The notes: generated from the letters alone by a model not told the origin. Positions 35,135 to 45,032 are shown, counted from the stretch's first letter. The stretch: 64,000 nt of DNA from Ignavibacteriales bacterium (GCA_016700155.1 CP065001.1:3596001-3660000); one strand, 5' to 3'. Translations and numbers: made by a program.

Positions 35135-38100
35135 ATGGAACGAAAGAAAGTAACAATTGATGGTAATGAAGCTGCGGCGTATGTAGCGTATCATACTAAT
35201 GAAGTAATAGCGATTTATCCAATCACTCCTTCATCAAATATGGGTGAATGGTGTGATGCCTGGTCTGCAGTAAATATGAAAAATATCTGGGGCGAAGTTC
35301 CCAGCGTAAGTGAATTACAAAGTGAAGGCGGTGCTTCAGGAAGTGTACACGGCGCATTACAAACAGGCGCATTGACAACTACATTTACTGCGTCACAAGG
35401 TTTGCTGCTGATGATCCCGAATATGTTTAAGATAGCAGGTGAATTAACATCAACAGTCTTTCACGTTTCTGCAAGATCAATTGCAGCACAGGCATTATCG
35501 ATCTTCGGTGATCACAGCGATGTTATGGCAACACGCTCAACAGGCTTTGCACTTCTTTCTTCCAACTCAGTTCAGGAAGTAATGGATCTTGCACTTGTAG
35601 CACAGGCTGCTGCCCTTGAAGCAAGAGTACCATTTGTACATTTCTTTGACGGATTCAGGACTTCACACGAAGTAATGAAAATTGAACAGCTTACAATTGA
35701 AGATATGAAAGCAATGATGGATGATGAACTTATCATTGCTCATCGTAATCGTGCTTTAACTCCTGACAGACCGGTTATGCGCGGTACAGCACAGAATCCC
35801 GATGTTTATTTCCAGGGACGCGAAACGGTAAATCCATTTTATAATAATTGTCCTGACATCGTTCAAAAACAGATGGACAAGTTTGCAAAGTTAGTCGGAA
35901 GACAATATCACCTGTTTGATTATGTAGGCGCAAAAGATGCTGAACGTGTTATAGTTATGATGGGCTCAGGTTCAGAAGCTGTTGAAGAAACAGTAAACTA
36001 CTTAGTCGCTAAAGGAGAAAAAGTTGGTCTGATTAAAGTTAGATTGTACAGACCATTCTCAATCGATCATTTCATAAAAGCAATTCCAAATTCAGTTAAG
36101 GTTATAACTGTTCTTGACAGAACAAAAGAACCAGGCGCAAGTGGTGAACCATTATACCTTGATATAGTAAACGCAATTTCAGAAAAACATATTTCAGGAG
36201 AACTTGGATTTAATTATCCAAAGATAACCGGCGGACGTTACGGTTTATCATCAAAAGAATTTACGCCTGCGATGATAAAATCTGTTTACGATGAAATGAA
36301 AAATGCTAAACCTAAAAATCACTTCACCATTGGTATTGTTGAAGACGTTACAAACTCAAGTCTTGATTTCGATCATTCATTTTCAGTTGAAGCTCCCGAA
36401 ACATTCAAAGGTAAGTTTTATGGTTTAGGCGCTGACGGAACTGTTGGGGCAAATAAAAATTCAATTAAGATTATCGGTGAAGGAACTGATTATTTTGCCC
36501 AGGGTTATTTTGTTTATGATTCAAAGAAATCAGGTTCAACAACCGTATCGCATTTAAGATTCGGACCAAAAGAAATAAAAGCCACGTACCTTATCAACAG
36601 GGCTAATTTTATTGCATGTCATCAGCAGGTGTTTTTAGAAAAGATGGATATGCTTAAAGACGCTGTTGAAGGCGCTACATTCCTGCTTAACACAAAAGTT
36701 TCAAAAGATGAAGTATGGGATTCACTTCCTGAAAAAGTCCAGAAAGATCTTATTGATAAGAAAATGAAATTGTTTATCATCGACGCATACAAAGTCGGTG
36801 ATGAAACCGGAATGGGTGTACGTATTAATACAATTATGCAGACCTGCTTCTTTGCTATTTCAAATATCTTTCCTAAAGAAGAAGCAATCGGGTTGATTAA
36901 AAATTCAATCAAGAAAACTTACGGCGCAAAAGGCGATAAGATTGTTCAGATGAACTTTAACGCTGTTGACAAAACACTAGCAAACTTATTTGAAGTTGAA
37001 GTTCCGAATAAGATGACAAGCAAAATTCAGTTACAGCCTGCAGTATCAGGCAATGCACCAAAATTTGTTCACGAAGTTACCGCAAGAATTATTGCCGGTG
37101 ACGGTGATAACATTCCTGTAAGTAAAATGCCTATCGACGGTACTTACCCAGTTGCAACATCTCAATGGGAAAAAAGAAATATTGCACTCGAAGTTCCTGT
37201 ATGGGATATGGATGTTTGTATTCAGTGTAACAAGTGCGTTATAGTTTGTCCGCATGCTACAATCCGCGCAAAAGTATTTGATGAAAAATTAGCAGCTAAC
37301 GCACCTTCAACATTCAAGTATACAAAGTTCAAATCTAAAGACTACGGCGATGGAATGGCTTACTCATTACAAGTCGCAGTTGAAGATTGTACCGGCTGTG
37401 CACTTTGTGTTGATGTATGTCCGGCTAAGAATAAACAGGAAACAAGACTCAAAGCGATTAACATGGCTGAACAGTTACCATTACGCGAAACCGAAAGAGC
37501 CAATTGGGACTTCTTCCTTACACTTCCTGAACTCGATAGAAAATCAGTTAACGTGACCAAGATAAAAGATTCACAGTTCCTTCAGCCTTTATTTGAATTT
37601 TCGGGAGCATGCTCAGGCTGCGGTGAAACACCTTATGTAAAATTAGTAAGCCAGTTATTCGGCGACAGAACAATTGTAGCAAACGCAACAGGCTGTTCAT
37701 CTATTTACGGCGGTAATTTACCAACAACACCATGGGCAGTTAATAATGAAGGAAGAGGACCGGCATGGTCTAACTCACTTTTTGAAGATAACGCTGAATT
37801 CGGATTGGGATTCAGATTAGCAATTGATAAACACAATTTACAGGCAAAGAATTTACTCGTTAAATATGCCGGAGATTTCGGCGGAAAATTAGTTGATGAA
37901 CTTCTTAGTTCTGAACAAAAAGATGAGTCCGGGATCTATGAACAAAGACAGAGAGTCGATTCTCTCAAATCTAAATTAAATGATTTACTAAAAGCTGGCG
38001 CTAATGGTAAATCAGCTGACTATAAACATTTACTAAGCCTTGCAGATTACCTCGTTAAAAAATCTGTATGGATAATGGGCGGTGATGGATGGGCTTATGA

Positions 38101-38725
38101 TATCGGGTACGGCGGGTTAGACCACGTCTTGGCATCAGGGAAGAATGTAAACGTGCTCGTTCTTGATACTGAAGTTTACTCGAACACCGGCGGACAGATG
38201 TCAAAAGCCACTCCTCGCGCGGCTGTAGCAAAATTTGCTGCAGCAGGAAAACCTATGGCAAAGAAAGACCTTGGATTAATGGCAATGTCTTACGGAAACG
38301 TTTACGTCGCTAAAGTTGCTATGGGTGCAAATGATCAGCATACACTTAGAGCTTTTCTTGAAGCTGAAGCTTATGACGGACCATCATTAATCATTGCTTA
38401 CAGCCATTGTATCGCTCACGGAATTGAAATGAGTACAGCGATGAAAAATCAGAAAGCTGCTGTTGACTCTGGTCACTGGCAGTTATACCGCTTTAACCCG
38501 GATGATGCAGCACAGGGTAAAAATCCATTCAAACTTGAATCGAAAGGATTAAAGATTCCATTTAAAGATTATGCTTACATGGAAACAAGATATAAGATGC
38601 TTACAAAATCACATCCGCAGCAGGCTGAAGAATTAATTAAATCAGCCCAGGAAGATGTTGTTGAAAGATGGAAGATGTATGAAAAACTTGCATCAGGTAA
38701 CGGTGCCGAAGGTACAAAAGAATAA
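35135..38725 (+). CDS. nifJ: Pyruvate:ferredoxin (flavodoxin) oxidoreductase
   Basis: 1196 residues from the ATG at 35135, where the protein begins MERKKVTIDGNEAAAYVAYH as in other NifJ proteins. The frame opens 11 codons upstream at a GTG. It is the single-chain PFOR that converts pyruvate and CoA to acetyl-CoA and CO2 with reduction of ferredoxin, using TPP and iron-sulfur clusters. Domains in order: pyrimidine-binding PorA-like, gamma domain, two [4Fe-4S] motifs (CIQCNKCVIVCPH and CTGCALCVDVCPAK), then the TPP pyrophosphate-binding domain with ACSGCGETPYVKL and MGGDGWAYDIGYGGLDH. Complete. It indicates anaerobic or facultative metabolism. The dihydroorotate-dehydrogenase-like gene 37 nt downstream is probably cotranscribed. 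Confidence 0.96.
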   Translation: MERKKVTIDGNEAAAYVAYHTNEVIAIYPITPSSNMGEWCDAWSAVNMKNIWGEVPSVSELQSEGGASGSVHGALQTGALTTTFTASQGLLLMIPNMFKIAGELTSTVFHVSARSIAAQALSIFGDHSDVMATRSTGFALLSSNSVQEVMDLALVAQAAALEARVPFVHFFDGFRTSHEVMKIEQLTIEDMKAMMDDELIIAHRNRALTPDRPVMRGTAQNPDVYFQGRETVNPFYNNCPDIVQKQMDKFAKLVGRQYHLFDYVGAKDAERVIVMMGSGSEAVEETVNYLVAKGEKVGLIKVRLYRPFSIDHFIKAIPNSVKVITVLDRTKEPGASGEPLYLDIVNAISEKHISGELGFNYPKITGGRYGLSSKEFTPAMIKSVYDEMKNAKPKNHFTIGIVEDVTNSSLDFDHSFSVEAPETFKGKFYGLGADGTVGANKNSIKIIGEGTDYFAQGYFVYDSKKSGSTTVSHLRFGPKEIKATYLINRANFIACHQQVFLEKMDMLKDAVEGATFLLNTKVSKDEVWDSLPEKVQKDLIDKKMKLFIIDAYKVGDETGMGVRINTIMQTCFFAISNIFPKEEAIGLIKNSIKKTYGAKGDKIVQMNFNAVDKTLANLFEVEVPNKMTSKIQLQPAVSGNAPKFVHEVTARIIAGDGDNIPVSKMPIDGTYPVATSQWEKRNIALEVPVWDMDVCIQCNKCVIVCPHATIRAKVFDEKLAANAPSTFKYTKFKSKDYGDGMAYSLQVAVEDCTGCALCVDVCPAKNKQETRLKAINMAEQLPLRETERANWDFFLTLPELDRKSVNVTKIKDSQFLQPLFEFSGACSGCGETPYVKLVSQLFGDRTIVANATGCSSIYGGNLPTTPWAVNNEGRGPAWSNSLFEDNAEFGLGFRLAIDKHNLQAKNLLVKYAGDFGGKLVDELLSSEQKDESGIYEQRQRVDSLKSKLNDLLKAGANGKSADYKHLLSLADYLVKKSVWIMGGDGWAYDIGYGGLDHVLASGKNVNVLVLDTEVYSNTGGQMSKATPRAAVAKFAAAGKPMAKKDLGLMAMSYGNVYVAKVAMGANDQHTLRAFLEAEAYDGPSLIIAYSHCIAHGIEMSTAMKNQKAAVDSGHWQLYRFNPDDAAQGKNPFKLESKGLKIPFKDYAYMETRYKMLTKSHPQQAEELIKSAQEDVVERWKMYEKLASGNGAEGTKE

Positions 38726-38762
38726 TTAACGGAATAAAGAATAAAATTATAAAAGGTTTAAA

Positions 38763-39752
38763 ATGGATCTCAGAACATCATATTTAGGTTTACAGCTTAA
38801 CAGCCCTATTGTTCCTTCTGCTGGACCTTTGTCAGAAGACCTGGCAAATATTAAAGCGATGGAAGATGCAGGTGCCGGTGCTGTTGTTCTTTATTCATTA
38901 TTTGAAGAACAGATAGAACATGAATCGCTTGAACTTCATCATCATACTACCACACACAGTGAAAGTTATGCTGAAGCTACGAGCTATTTTCCTGAACCGT
39001 TTGAATTTAAAGTCGGCCCTGAAAAATATCTTGAACATATTCGCAAAGCAAAAGAGTCGGTATCTATTCCTGTTATTGCAAGCCTTAACGGCAAATCATC
39101 AGGCGGATGGATAGACTATTCTAAAAAAATTCAGGAAGCCGGTGCGGATGCACTTGAACTGAATATTTATCTTCTTGCAACTGAGTTAAATAAATCAGGC
39201 ACAGATGTTGAAAAAAATTATCTTGAAATAGTTAAAGCAGTTAAATCAGCAGTTGATATTCCGTTTGCTGTAAAATTAAGTCCTTACTTCAGTTCTGTGA
39301 GCAATATGGCTTCGCAGCTTGATAAATCAGGCGCGGATGGTTTAGTATTATTCAACAGATTTTATCAGCCAGATATTGATCTCGATAAACTTGAAGTTAC
39401 TCCGAACGTTTTACTCAGCACGCCGATGGCAATGAGATTACCTCTACGCTGGGTTGCAATTCTTTATGACCGTATTGAAGCTGATCTTGCCGCAACAAGT
39501 GGAATCTATACCGAGAAGGATGTTATAAAGATGATCATGGCTGGTGCAAAAGTAACACAAATGCTTTCAGCACTTTTGAAATTCGGAATAGGACACATTG
39601 CTGATACAATAAGTAAAATGAAATTATGGATGGAAGTAAATGAGTATGAATCAGTCGAACAGATGAGGGGAAGTATGAGCTATATGAACGTAGCCGATCC
39701 TTCACAGTTCGAACGCGCTAACTATATGAAGGTGCTTCACTCATATAAATAA
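38763..39752 (+). CDS. Dihydroorotate dehydrogenase-like flavoprotein
   Basis: 329 residues with a TIM-barrel DHOD fold. Conserved stretches are MDLRTSYLGLQLNSPIVPS, VIASLNGKSSGGWIDYSKKI, ADALELNIYL, PFAVKLSPYF and GADGLVLFNRF. The family binds FMN. It is annotated by homology to PyrD, but the sequence around the catalytic base differs from classical class 1 enzymes. The position directly after nifJ suggests a redox role linked to ferredoxin rather than pyrimidine synthesis (inference). No electron-transfer subunit (PyrK) is adjacent. A palindrome-rich spacer follows. Confidence 0.85.
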   Translation: MDLRTSYLGLQLNSPIVPSAGPLSEDLANIKAMEDAGAGAVVLYSLFEEQIEHESLELHHHTTTHSESYAEATSYFPEPFEFKVGPEKYLEHIRKAKESVSIPVIASLNGKSSGGWIDYSKKIQEAGADALELNIYLLATELNKSGTDVEKNYLEIVKAVKSAVDIPFAVKLSPYFSSVSNMASQLDKSGADGLVLFNRFYQPDIDLDKLEVTPNVLLSTPMAMRLPLRWVAILYDRIEADLAATSGIYTEKDVIKMIMAGAKVTQMLSALLKFGIGHIADTISKMKLWMEVNEYESVEQMRGSMSYMNVADPSQFERANYMKVLHSYK

Positions 39753-39770
39753 CAGAGTCTCACATCAAAC

Positions 39771-39864
39771 GGCCGCGAGCGTTTTTTAATACGGAAATGA
39801 CTCGATTCTAATGCGCCCTCCTAAAAAATTAGAGTCGAATTATTTTCAAAGGACGCTGGCGGCC
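39771..39864. repeat. Nested inverted-repeat element
   Basis: Outer arms GGCCGCGAGCGT (39771-39782) and ACGCTGGCGGCC (39853-39864) match at 11 of 12 positions. Inner arms ACTCGATTCTAAT (39800-39812) and ATTAGAGTCGAAT (39828-39840) match with two differences, one of which is a G-U in RNA. The whole is about 94 bp, with no coding content. It could be a small non-autonomous element or a large RNA hairpin after the nifJ transcript. Confidence 0.7.
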
Positions 39865-39978
39865 TCTCTCTTTTAAACAAAAAGATAATTCGTATTTTAA
39901 GCCTCGATATTTTTTACTAATTCTTAAAGTCATAACAAATTGATTTTGACTTTAGAGGTATGTTGCATAGCTAATAAA

Positions 39979-40077
39979 TGTCACTCTGAACTCGTTTCAG
40001 AGTCCCTATTAAATACATTTTACAACCTTTGATTCTGAAATAAACCTGCCTGACGCTAAGGCAGGTTCAGAATGACA
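39979..40077. repeat. Dispersed palindromic repeat (TGTCATTC family)
   Basis: Ends TGTCACTCTGAAC (39979-39991) and GTTCAGAATGACA (40065-40077) are inverted repeats with one mismatch. Each end has its own small hairpin: GAACTCGTTTC on the left, CCTGCCTGACGCTAAGGCAGG on the right. It has the same layout as the copy at 19172-19244. Confidence 0.78.
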
Positions 40078-40153
40078 CCTATGCGACGAACTCTTTAATC
40101 AACAATAAAAGTTTTTAACTACTTTCTGGCTTCAGCCACATTTATAGGATTTT

Positions 40154-41296
40154 ATGTTTTTCTTTTTCACAATTTTCTTTACGATTTACGCAACCATCAA
40201 CTTTTATATTTTTATCAGGGGCTGGCAGGCGCTTAACAGCATCCCCGCATTGAAGCCGTTTTATCTTGTATTATTTTTAATTGCCGCTTCATCTTATATA
40301 CTCGCAAAAGTATTATCAACATCACTCCCAAAAGTAGTCTATGATGTGATGCTGTGGGTCGGATCGTTCTGGTTCGCTTATATACTGTATTTGTTTTTAG
40401 CTATAGTCTTTATTGATGCTATAAGGCTTGTAAACTGGAAGTTTGATATTTATCCCCTGTTCGTAAAACAAAACTTCGAACTGACAAAAAGAATTATTTT
40501 CTTTTCTGTATTTGGTTTATCAACCGCAATAATTTTTTTCGGGTTTTTGAACACTCGTAACCTGAAGATAAAAACACTTGAAATTGAAATTCCCAAAGGC
40601 AATAGTGAATTAGCTGAACTTAATATTGTATCGGTTTCGGATATTCATCTCTCGCCAATGAATGGAGAAAATTTATTGAGTGATATAGTCAATAGCATAA
40701 ATTCACTTAATCCCGATGTTGTTCTGATGCCGGGGGATATTGTTGATGACAAGGCAGTCATATTAAAAGAACGAAACATCGGGGGTGCATTAAAAAGCCT
40801 GAAAGCAAAATACGGTGTGTTTGCAAGCAACGGTAATCACGAGTTCATTAGCGGGATAGGGGGTGCCGCGCCTTATTTAAGAGAAAATAATATTCACCTT
40901 CTTGAGGATTCGGTTTATAAAGTTGAAAATAGTTTTTATGTAATCGGAAGAGATGACAGAAGTAAATCAAACTTTGCGGGTAAATCAAGAAAAGCTCTGC
41001 AGGAAATAATAACTGCAATAGATAAAGATCTGCCGATGATACTTCTCGATCATACCCCGCTCAATCTTGAAGAAGCTGAACAAAACAATATTGCACTCCA
41101 GTTATCAGGACATACACATCACGGACAAATGTTTCCGGCAAGTCTTATAACAAAAATGATATACGAAGTAAGCTGGGGTTATAAGAAAAAAGGTTCAACA
41201 AATTTTTATGTAAGCTGCGGGGTTGGAACGTGGGGACCACCTGTCAGGATTGGAAGTGATTCAGAAATAGTTCAGATTAAAGTGAAGTTGAAATAA
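40154..41296 (+). CDS. Membrane-anchored metallophosphoesterase (YkuE-like)
   Basis: 380 residues. Four hydrophobic segments fill the first 135 residues. A calcineurin-like phosphoesterase domain follows with the full motif set: SVSDIHLSP (D-x-H), MPGDIVDD (GD), ASNGNHEF (GNHE), HTPLN and SGHTHHGQMFP (GHxH-type). These bind two metal ions and hydrolyse phosphoester bonds. Members of this layout are proposed to act on lipid-linked or envelope phosphates. The active domain location (cytoplasm or periplasm) depends on helix count and is not certain. It is followed by a strong bidirectional terminator. Confidence 0.88.
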   Translation: MFFFFTIFFTIYATINFYIFIRGWQALNSIPALKPFYLVLFLIAASSYILAKVLSTSLPKVVYDVMLWVGSFWFAYILYLFLAIVFIDAIRLVNWKFDIYPLFVKQNFELTKRIIFFSVFGLSTAIIFFGFLNTRNLKIKTLEIEIPKGNSELAELNIVSVSDIHLSPMNGENLLSDIVNSINSLNPDVVLMPGDIVDDKAVILKERNIGGALKSLKAKYGVFASNGNHEFISGIGGAAPYLRENNIHLLEDSVYKVENSFYVIGRDDRSKSNFAGKSRKALQEIITAIDKDLPMILLDHTPLNLEEAEQNNIALQLSGHTHHGQMFPASLITKMIYEVSWGYKKKGSTNFYVSCGVGTWGPPVRIGSDSEIVQIKVKLK

Positions 41297-41325
41297 AAGT
41301 ATTTGTAAATATTAAGATTAAAATA

Positions 41326-41363
41326 AAAATGTCAGACTTCGACGGGCTCAGTCTGACATTTTT
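41326..41363. terminator. Bidirectional terminator between convergent genes
   Basis: Stem AAAATGTCAGACT (41326-41338) with AGTCTGACATTTT (41350-41362) and an 11-nt centre. A-runs on the left and T-runs on the right make it work on both strands. It lies between the phosphoesterase (plus) and the exported-protein gene (minus). The sequence also resembles the TGTCA-ended dispersed repeats. Confidence 0.88.
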
Positions 41364-41376
41364 AGTGTTACACGAA

Positions 41377-42309
41377 TTATAATGTAAACGTAACTCCAAA
41401 CTTAAACTGATCATAAGAAACCGGGGCTTCTGATTTAAATGGCCAGTTCATCTTTTCTTTTCTTAATTCATAAACACCGAATGAGAGTGCATTCTTCAAA
41501 AGAAAATTAACAACCGGCACTGCCATAGGAGTTGATTTCATGATTTCTTTTATGAAAGAATCAACAGCCCACTGTCCGCACGCTTCGAGTAAAGCACTGC
41601 CAGCCCATTTCCAGAATAAATGTCTTTGAAATACTGCTGAACGTTCATAACCGGCTTCAACAGTTATTTGCGGGATGATACTAATCCTTATTCCGCCTTC
41701 ACTGCTTGTACCAAACCTGAATGATTCGTGATACATATTTACTTTATTAAATTCATCAGGATCAGCCGGACCTTCTTTAAATTCAATTCTTGACCAATCC
41801 ATTGAGTAAGCATAATAAGGGATAATTGCTGAATGACCGAGTTGATATCCGTAACCGCTTGCTCTTCCAAAACCAAAACGCCACATATTGGTTTCAATTT
41901 CAGGTGAAGTTTCTGAAACATTTGCTAGTTCAGTTGAGATGTTGCTCAGATATAAATACCTGTAAGAGTAATTGATTATATCTTCACACTTCTTTGAATT
42001 TTTTTGTGTTGTGTATCCCAGTTTCAATTCCAGCAATCTTGGATCAGCAAACTTTGAATCAAATTTATCGATTGACATTTTTGCTAAGCCATAATTCAGT
42101 GTTATTGTAGGTGAGCCGCGGAAAGTATAATCGAACATTTTGTCTTCCCAGTTGTCCCAATTCCAGGTCGTGTCTTCCTCTGAATCCCAATCCCACTCCC
42201 ATTCCCAGTCATCGGCTGGTTTGGTTGAGTCGGGTTCCTGCTGTGCCTGAAGAAAGGGTACAGAGAGAAATGAAATAAATATGAATAAGGGTAGTAATCT
42301 TTTTAACAT
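41377..42309 (-). CDS. Exported, possibly outer-membrane protein (unknown function)
   Basis: 310 residues from the ATG at 42309. The frame opens four codons earlier, but GGAGGATC lies inside those codons and fits as the ribosome-binding site of the internal ATG. That ATG begins MLKRLLPLFIFISFLSVPFL, a signal peptide ending LQAQQ. The mature N-terminus is extremely acidic and Trp-rich (WEWEWDWDSEEDTTWNWDNW). The rest has alternating hydrophobic strands and ends FKFGVTFTL, a Phe/Leu-terminal strand as in outer-membrane barrels. I do not recognise the family. A near-consensus sigma-54 promoter lies about 40 nt upstream. Confidence 0.7.
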   Translation of the reverse strand: MLKRLLPLFIFISFLSVPFLQAQQEPDSTKPADDWEWEWDWDSEEDTTWNWDNWEDKMFDYTFRGSPTITLNYGLAKMSIDKFDSKFADPRLLELKLGYTTQKNSKKCEDIINYSYRYLYLSNISTELANVSETSPEIETNMWRFGFGRASGYGYQLGHSAIIPYYAYSMDWSRIEFKEGPADPDEFNKVNMYHESFRFGTSSEGGIRISIIPQITVEAGYERSAVFQRHLFWKWAGSALLEACGQWAVDSFIKEIMKSTPMAVPVVNFLLKNALSFGVYELRKEKMNWPFKSEAPVSYDQFKFGVTFTL

Positions 42310-42348
42310 TTGATCCTCCATAAAATTATTTATTTAACCCGGCTGCTC

Positions 42349-42365
42349 AGTCAATCGTTGTGCCA
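42349..42365 (-). promoter_or_regulatory. Candidate sigma-54 promoter (-24/-12)
   Basis: On the minus strand the sequence is TGGCAC, five bases, then TTGAC. The -24 half is a perfect match to consensus and the spacing is exact. The -12 half has TTGA where TTGC is expected. A start about 12 nt downstream gives a leader of about 30 nt with a strong GGAGG before the ATG at 42309. A sigma-54 activator gene begins its own transcript nearby and rpoN is 5 kb away. Confidence 0.4.
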
Positions 42366-42572
42366 TCTATTTGTTTTTAATTTTTTCTGAAACCCTGCAG
42401 TAAAAACTCTTGCTGCATATTCAGCTATACACAAAAGTTTTAATTAATAAACAAAGCATCCGAATTACTGATACAATTTTAATAAAGAACTTTTAGCTGG
42501 TGTATGTTTTATACTTGAACAGTATATAACAATGAGCAACGGCGTTTATATAAGATTTAGGTGCAGGAATGG

Positions 42573-45032
42573 TTATACGCGATTGTTCAATTTCCATCTG
42601 ATAAATTCATCTATATAAAAATGAAACTTCTGCGGAAGGTTTTTGTATTTAGAATTTAGTGCGCCCTTTGCCGTTTCAAAATCCTTAAGTGACACAGCCG
42701 ATAGATCTTTTTCAATGTTGCTGATCAGCAGCTTCATTTTTGAATTTACACGCTCAACGACTTCCTGTTCATCTGTTCCGGCAAGCAGTTGTGCGGTCAA
42801 ATCCTGGTTGTAATTAGTTTCACTCAAAGTTTTAAAAACCAGTCCTCTGAAATTTTCTGCAATAACAGTTCTGCCAATTCCACCAAGTTCTTTTGCAGTT
42901 TCAGTTACAGCACTGTGTGAAAACTTTTTTACACGAAGTGATTCAATAACCACATCTTCAAATAAAAGCCTGCTTTCTTTTACTATTTCCTTCGGCAGGT
43001 CGGCAAGCTGAATGATTTTTCTTGAATCAGATCTTGCAAAAATCGCGGCGTGTTTGATAACCGCTTCAAGCTCACGCACATTTCCTCTCCAGTCGTAATT
43101 CTGAAATGCGCTTGAAACTGATTTTGATAATTTCAATCCCGGGTAATCAGTCGAAAGGATTTTTTGCGCAATGGCAAGTATGTCTTCCTTCCTTTCACGT
43201 AAAGGCGGAAGATTAATTCTTATTACGTTCAGCCTGTAGAACAGGTCTTCCCGGAACTTATTTTCTTTTACCGCTTGTTCAATATTTACATTTGTCGCAG
43301 CAATAATTCTTACATCTGCGTGTGAACTTATTGACGAACCAACTTTTTCAAAATCACCTGTCTGGATCACTCTTAATAATTTTACCTGGAAGTTTTCATT
43401 TGTCTCTGCAATTTCATCAAGAAATATTGTGCCCTTATCCGCCGCCTCGAACCTGCCCAGCTTATCATTCACAGCGCCTGTAAACGCCCCTTTAACGTGA
43501 CCAAACAATTCACTTTCAAGAAGTGTTTCTGATAGTGCCCCGCAATTTACCGCGACAAACGCTTCCCTGTTTCTTTTACTAAGCGAGTGGATTGCTCTGG
43601 CGACAAGTTCTTTTCCTGTCCCGCTTTCACCAAGGATTAAAACTGTGGCATCTTCGGGGGCAACTTTTTTTGTAATGTCGACAATTTTACTCATCACTTT
43701 TGATGTATAAACAATACCTTCAAAAGAGTGAACTTCTGTTGAAGATAAGTCAACAGGTTCCATTTCCGATTCATCTGCCGAACGAAGTTTTTGTATATCT
43801 GATTTTAAACCTTCAATTTTTTTAACAAGCAAAGAAGATTGTTCACCCGATTTTCGTTCAAGCTCAAATTGAATGTTTTTTAATTCGTCTTCTTTTTTTG
43901 CCAAAAGATTTTTTAAGAGAGTGCTTTCATCAACGGCACCTTTAAGCTGATCTTTTTTATCGATGTAAAAAATGATTAGCTCATAAACCATCAGAATTGA
44001 AAATGAAACAACAATAAAAAGTGCGTTTACCTTTATGTAAAAGAAGCTGAATAAGATGAATGATATAACCAATCCGGTAGTGAAATAAACAATGAGTGAA
44101 AAAAGTCTTTTGTTGTTATCAGAATTTCTAACAAGAAAAACAATTGACAATAAAACAACGAACAAAAGTATAGTTGACATCAAATGATAAGTACTGTTTA
44201 TCCATCTGTCGTTTACCAGGTTATCAACTGCAAATGCATGAAAAGCTACGCCCGGCAGGGTTTCATCAAATGTAGTTTGAACTGATACGGCGATTAAAGG
44301 ATCAGTAACGCCGATTATCACTGTCTTGTTTTTTAATGAAGACAAAGCCGGATCATCATTTTCAACCAGTTCAAAAAATTCAAGTAAACTGAAATTTCGA
44401 AAACTCTTCCAGCTCGAAAATGTATTGACTTCAATTTCTGTTTCTGTGAATTGATTCTTGTCAGAAAGTTGAAGTGCAAAAGCATTTTCAGTTTCACGTC
44501 CGGTATTTATTTTGAGCGGAATTTTTAACTCATCCTTGCCAATAAAATTAAGATGCCCGGTAAGAATTTTTTCATTCAAAAGTTTTGGACTAGGATAACT
44601 TAAAGAATCTGTCGTGAATAAACTTCCGTTATCTGCAAGGCTTCCGGCAACAGATGATAAAACTACATTCCCCGCTTTATTAATTTCTTTTACAAGAAGG
44701 TTGTCATATATAGTTTGAGTAACAACTCTTGAGCTAAGAAAGATCTCAATGCCGATTTTTTTTACTTCGTACTTTGTGAGATTATTAATTAGCAGTGCAT
44801 AGTAACTTCGTTTGAGCGGCCACGGTCCTATGGCTGAAAGATCTTCTTCTGAAATATCAATGATCACAACATTAGTATCGGGAGTTATTTCCCCTCTTAC
44901 TGAATAAAAGATCTTATCAATTGAATTGTTGGTTGATGAAAAGTTAGGTCCCCAAAAAAGAAAAGTCAGCAAAACCAAAAGCAGTAGAATTACTTTGACG
45001 AGCAGCGGTTTATTTATCAATTCTGACTGCAA
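42573..45032 (-). CDS. Membrane-bound CHASE2-AAA+ sigma-54 activator
   Basis: 819 residues. One helix (about 12-28) is followed by an extracytoplasmic CHASE2 sensor (about 35-280; [20 protein letters not shown] and [15 protein letters not shown] are typical), three further helices (about 285-355) and a coiled coil (360-415). The sigma-54 interaction AAA+ domain (430-665) has Walker A GESGTGKE near 468, the sigma-54 contact loop GAFTGA near 515, Walker [11 protein letters not shown], and [14 protein letters not shown]. The C-terminal part (690-819) contains a stretch, [20 protein letters not shown], that could be a Fis-like helix-turn-helix, but it is not a standard one. The layout suggests an envelope stimulus sensed by CHASE2 that drives sigma-54 transcription directly. 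Located 88 nt beyond hslU. Confidence 0.85.
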   Translation of the reverse strand: MQSELINKPLLVKVILLLLVLLTFLFWGPNFSSTNNSIDKIFYSVRGEITPDTNVVIIDISEEDLSAIGPWPLKRSYYALLINNLTKYEVKKIGIEIFLSSRVVTQTIYDNLLVKEINKAGNVVLSSVAGSLADNGSLFTTDSLSYPSPKLLNEKILTGHLNFIGKDELKIPLKINTGRETENAFALQLSDKNQFTETEIEVNTFSSWKSFRNFSLLEFFELVENDDPALSSLKNKTVIIGVTDPLIAVSVQTTFDETLPGVAFHAFAVDNLVNDRWINSTYHLMSTILLFVVLLSIVFLVRNSDNNKRLFSLIVYFTTGLVISFILFSFFYIKVNALFIVVSFSILMVYELIIFYIDKKDQLKGAVDESTLLKNLLAKKEDELKNIQFELERKSGEQSSLLVKKIEGLKSDIQKLRSADESEMEPVDLSSTEVHSFEGIVYTSKVMSKIVDITKKVAPEDATVLILGESGTGKELVARAIHSLSKRNREAFVAVNCGALSETLLESELFGHVKGAFTGAVNDKLGRFEAADKGTIFLDEIAETNENFQVKLLRVIQTGDFEKVGSSISSHADVRIIAATNVNIEQAVKENKFREDLFYRLNVIRINLPPLRERKEDILAIAQKILSTDYPGLKLSKSVSSAFQNYDWRGNVRELEAVIKHAAIFARSDSRKIIQLADLPKEIVKESRLLFEDVVIESLRVKKFSHSAVTETAKELGGIGRTVIAENFRGLVFKTLSETNYNQDLTAQLLAGTDEQEVVERVNSKMKLLISNIEKDLSAVSLKDFETAKGALNSKYKNLPQKFHFYIDEFIRWKLNNRV

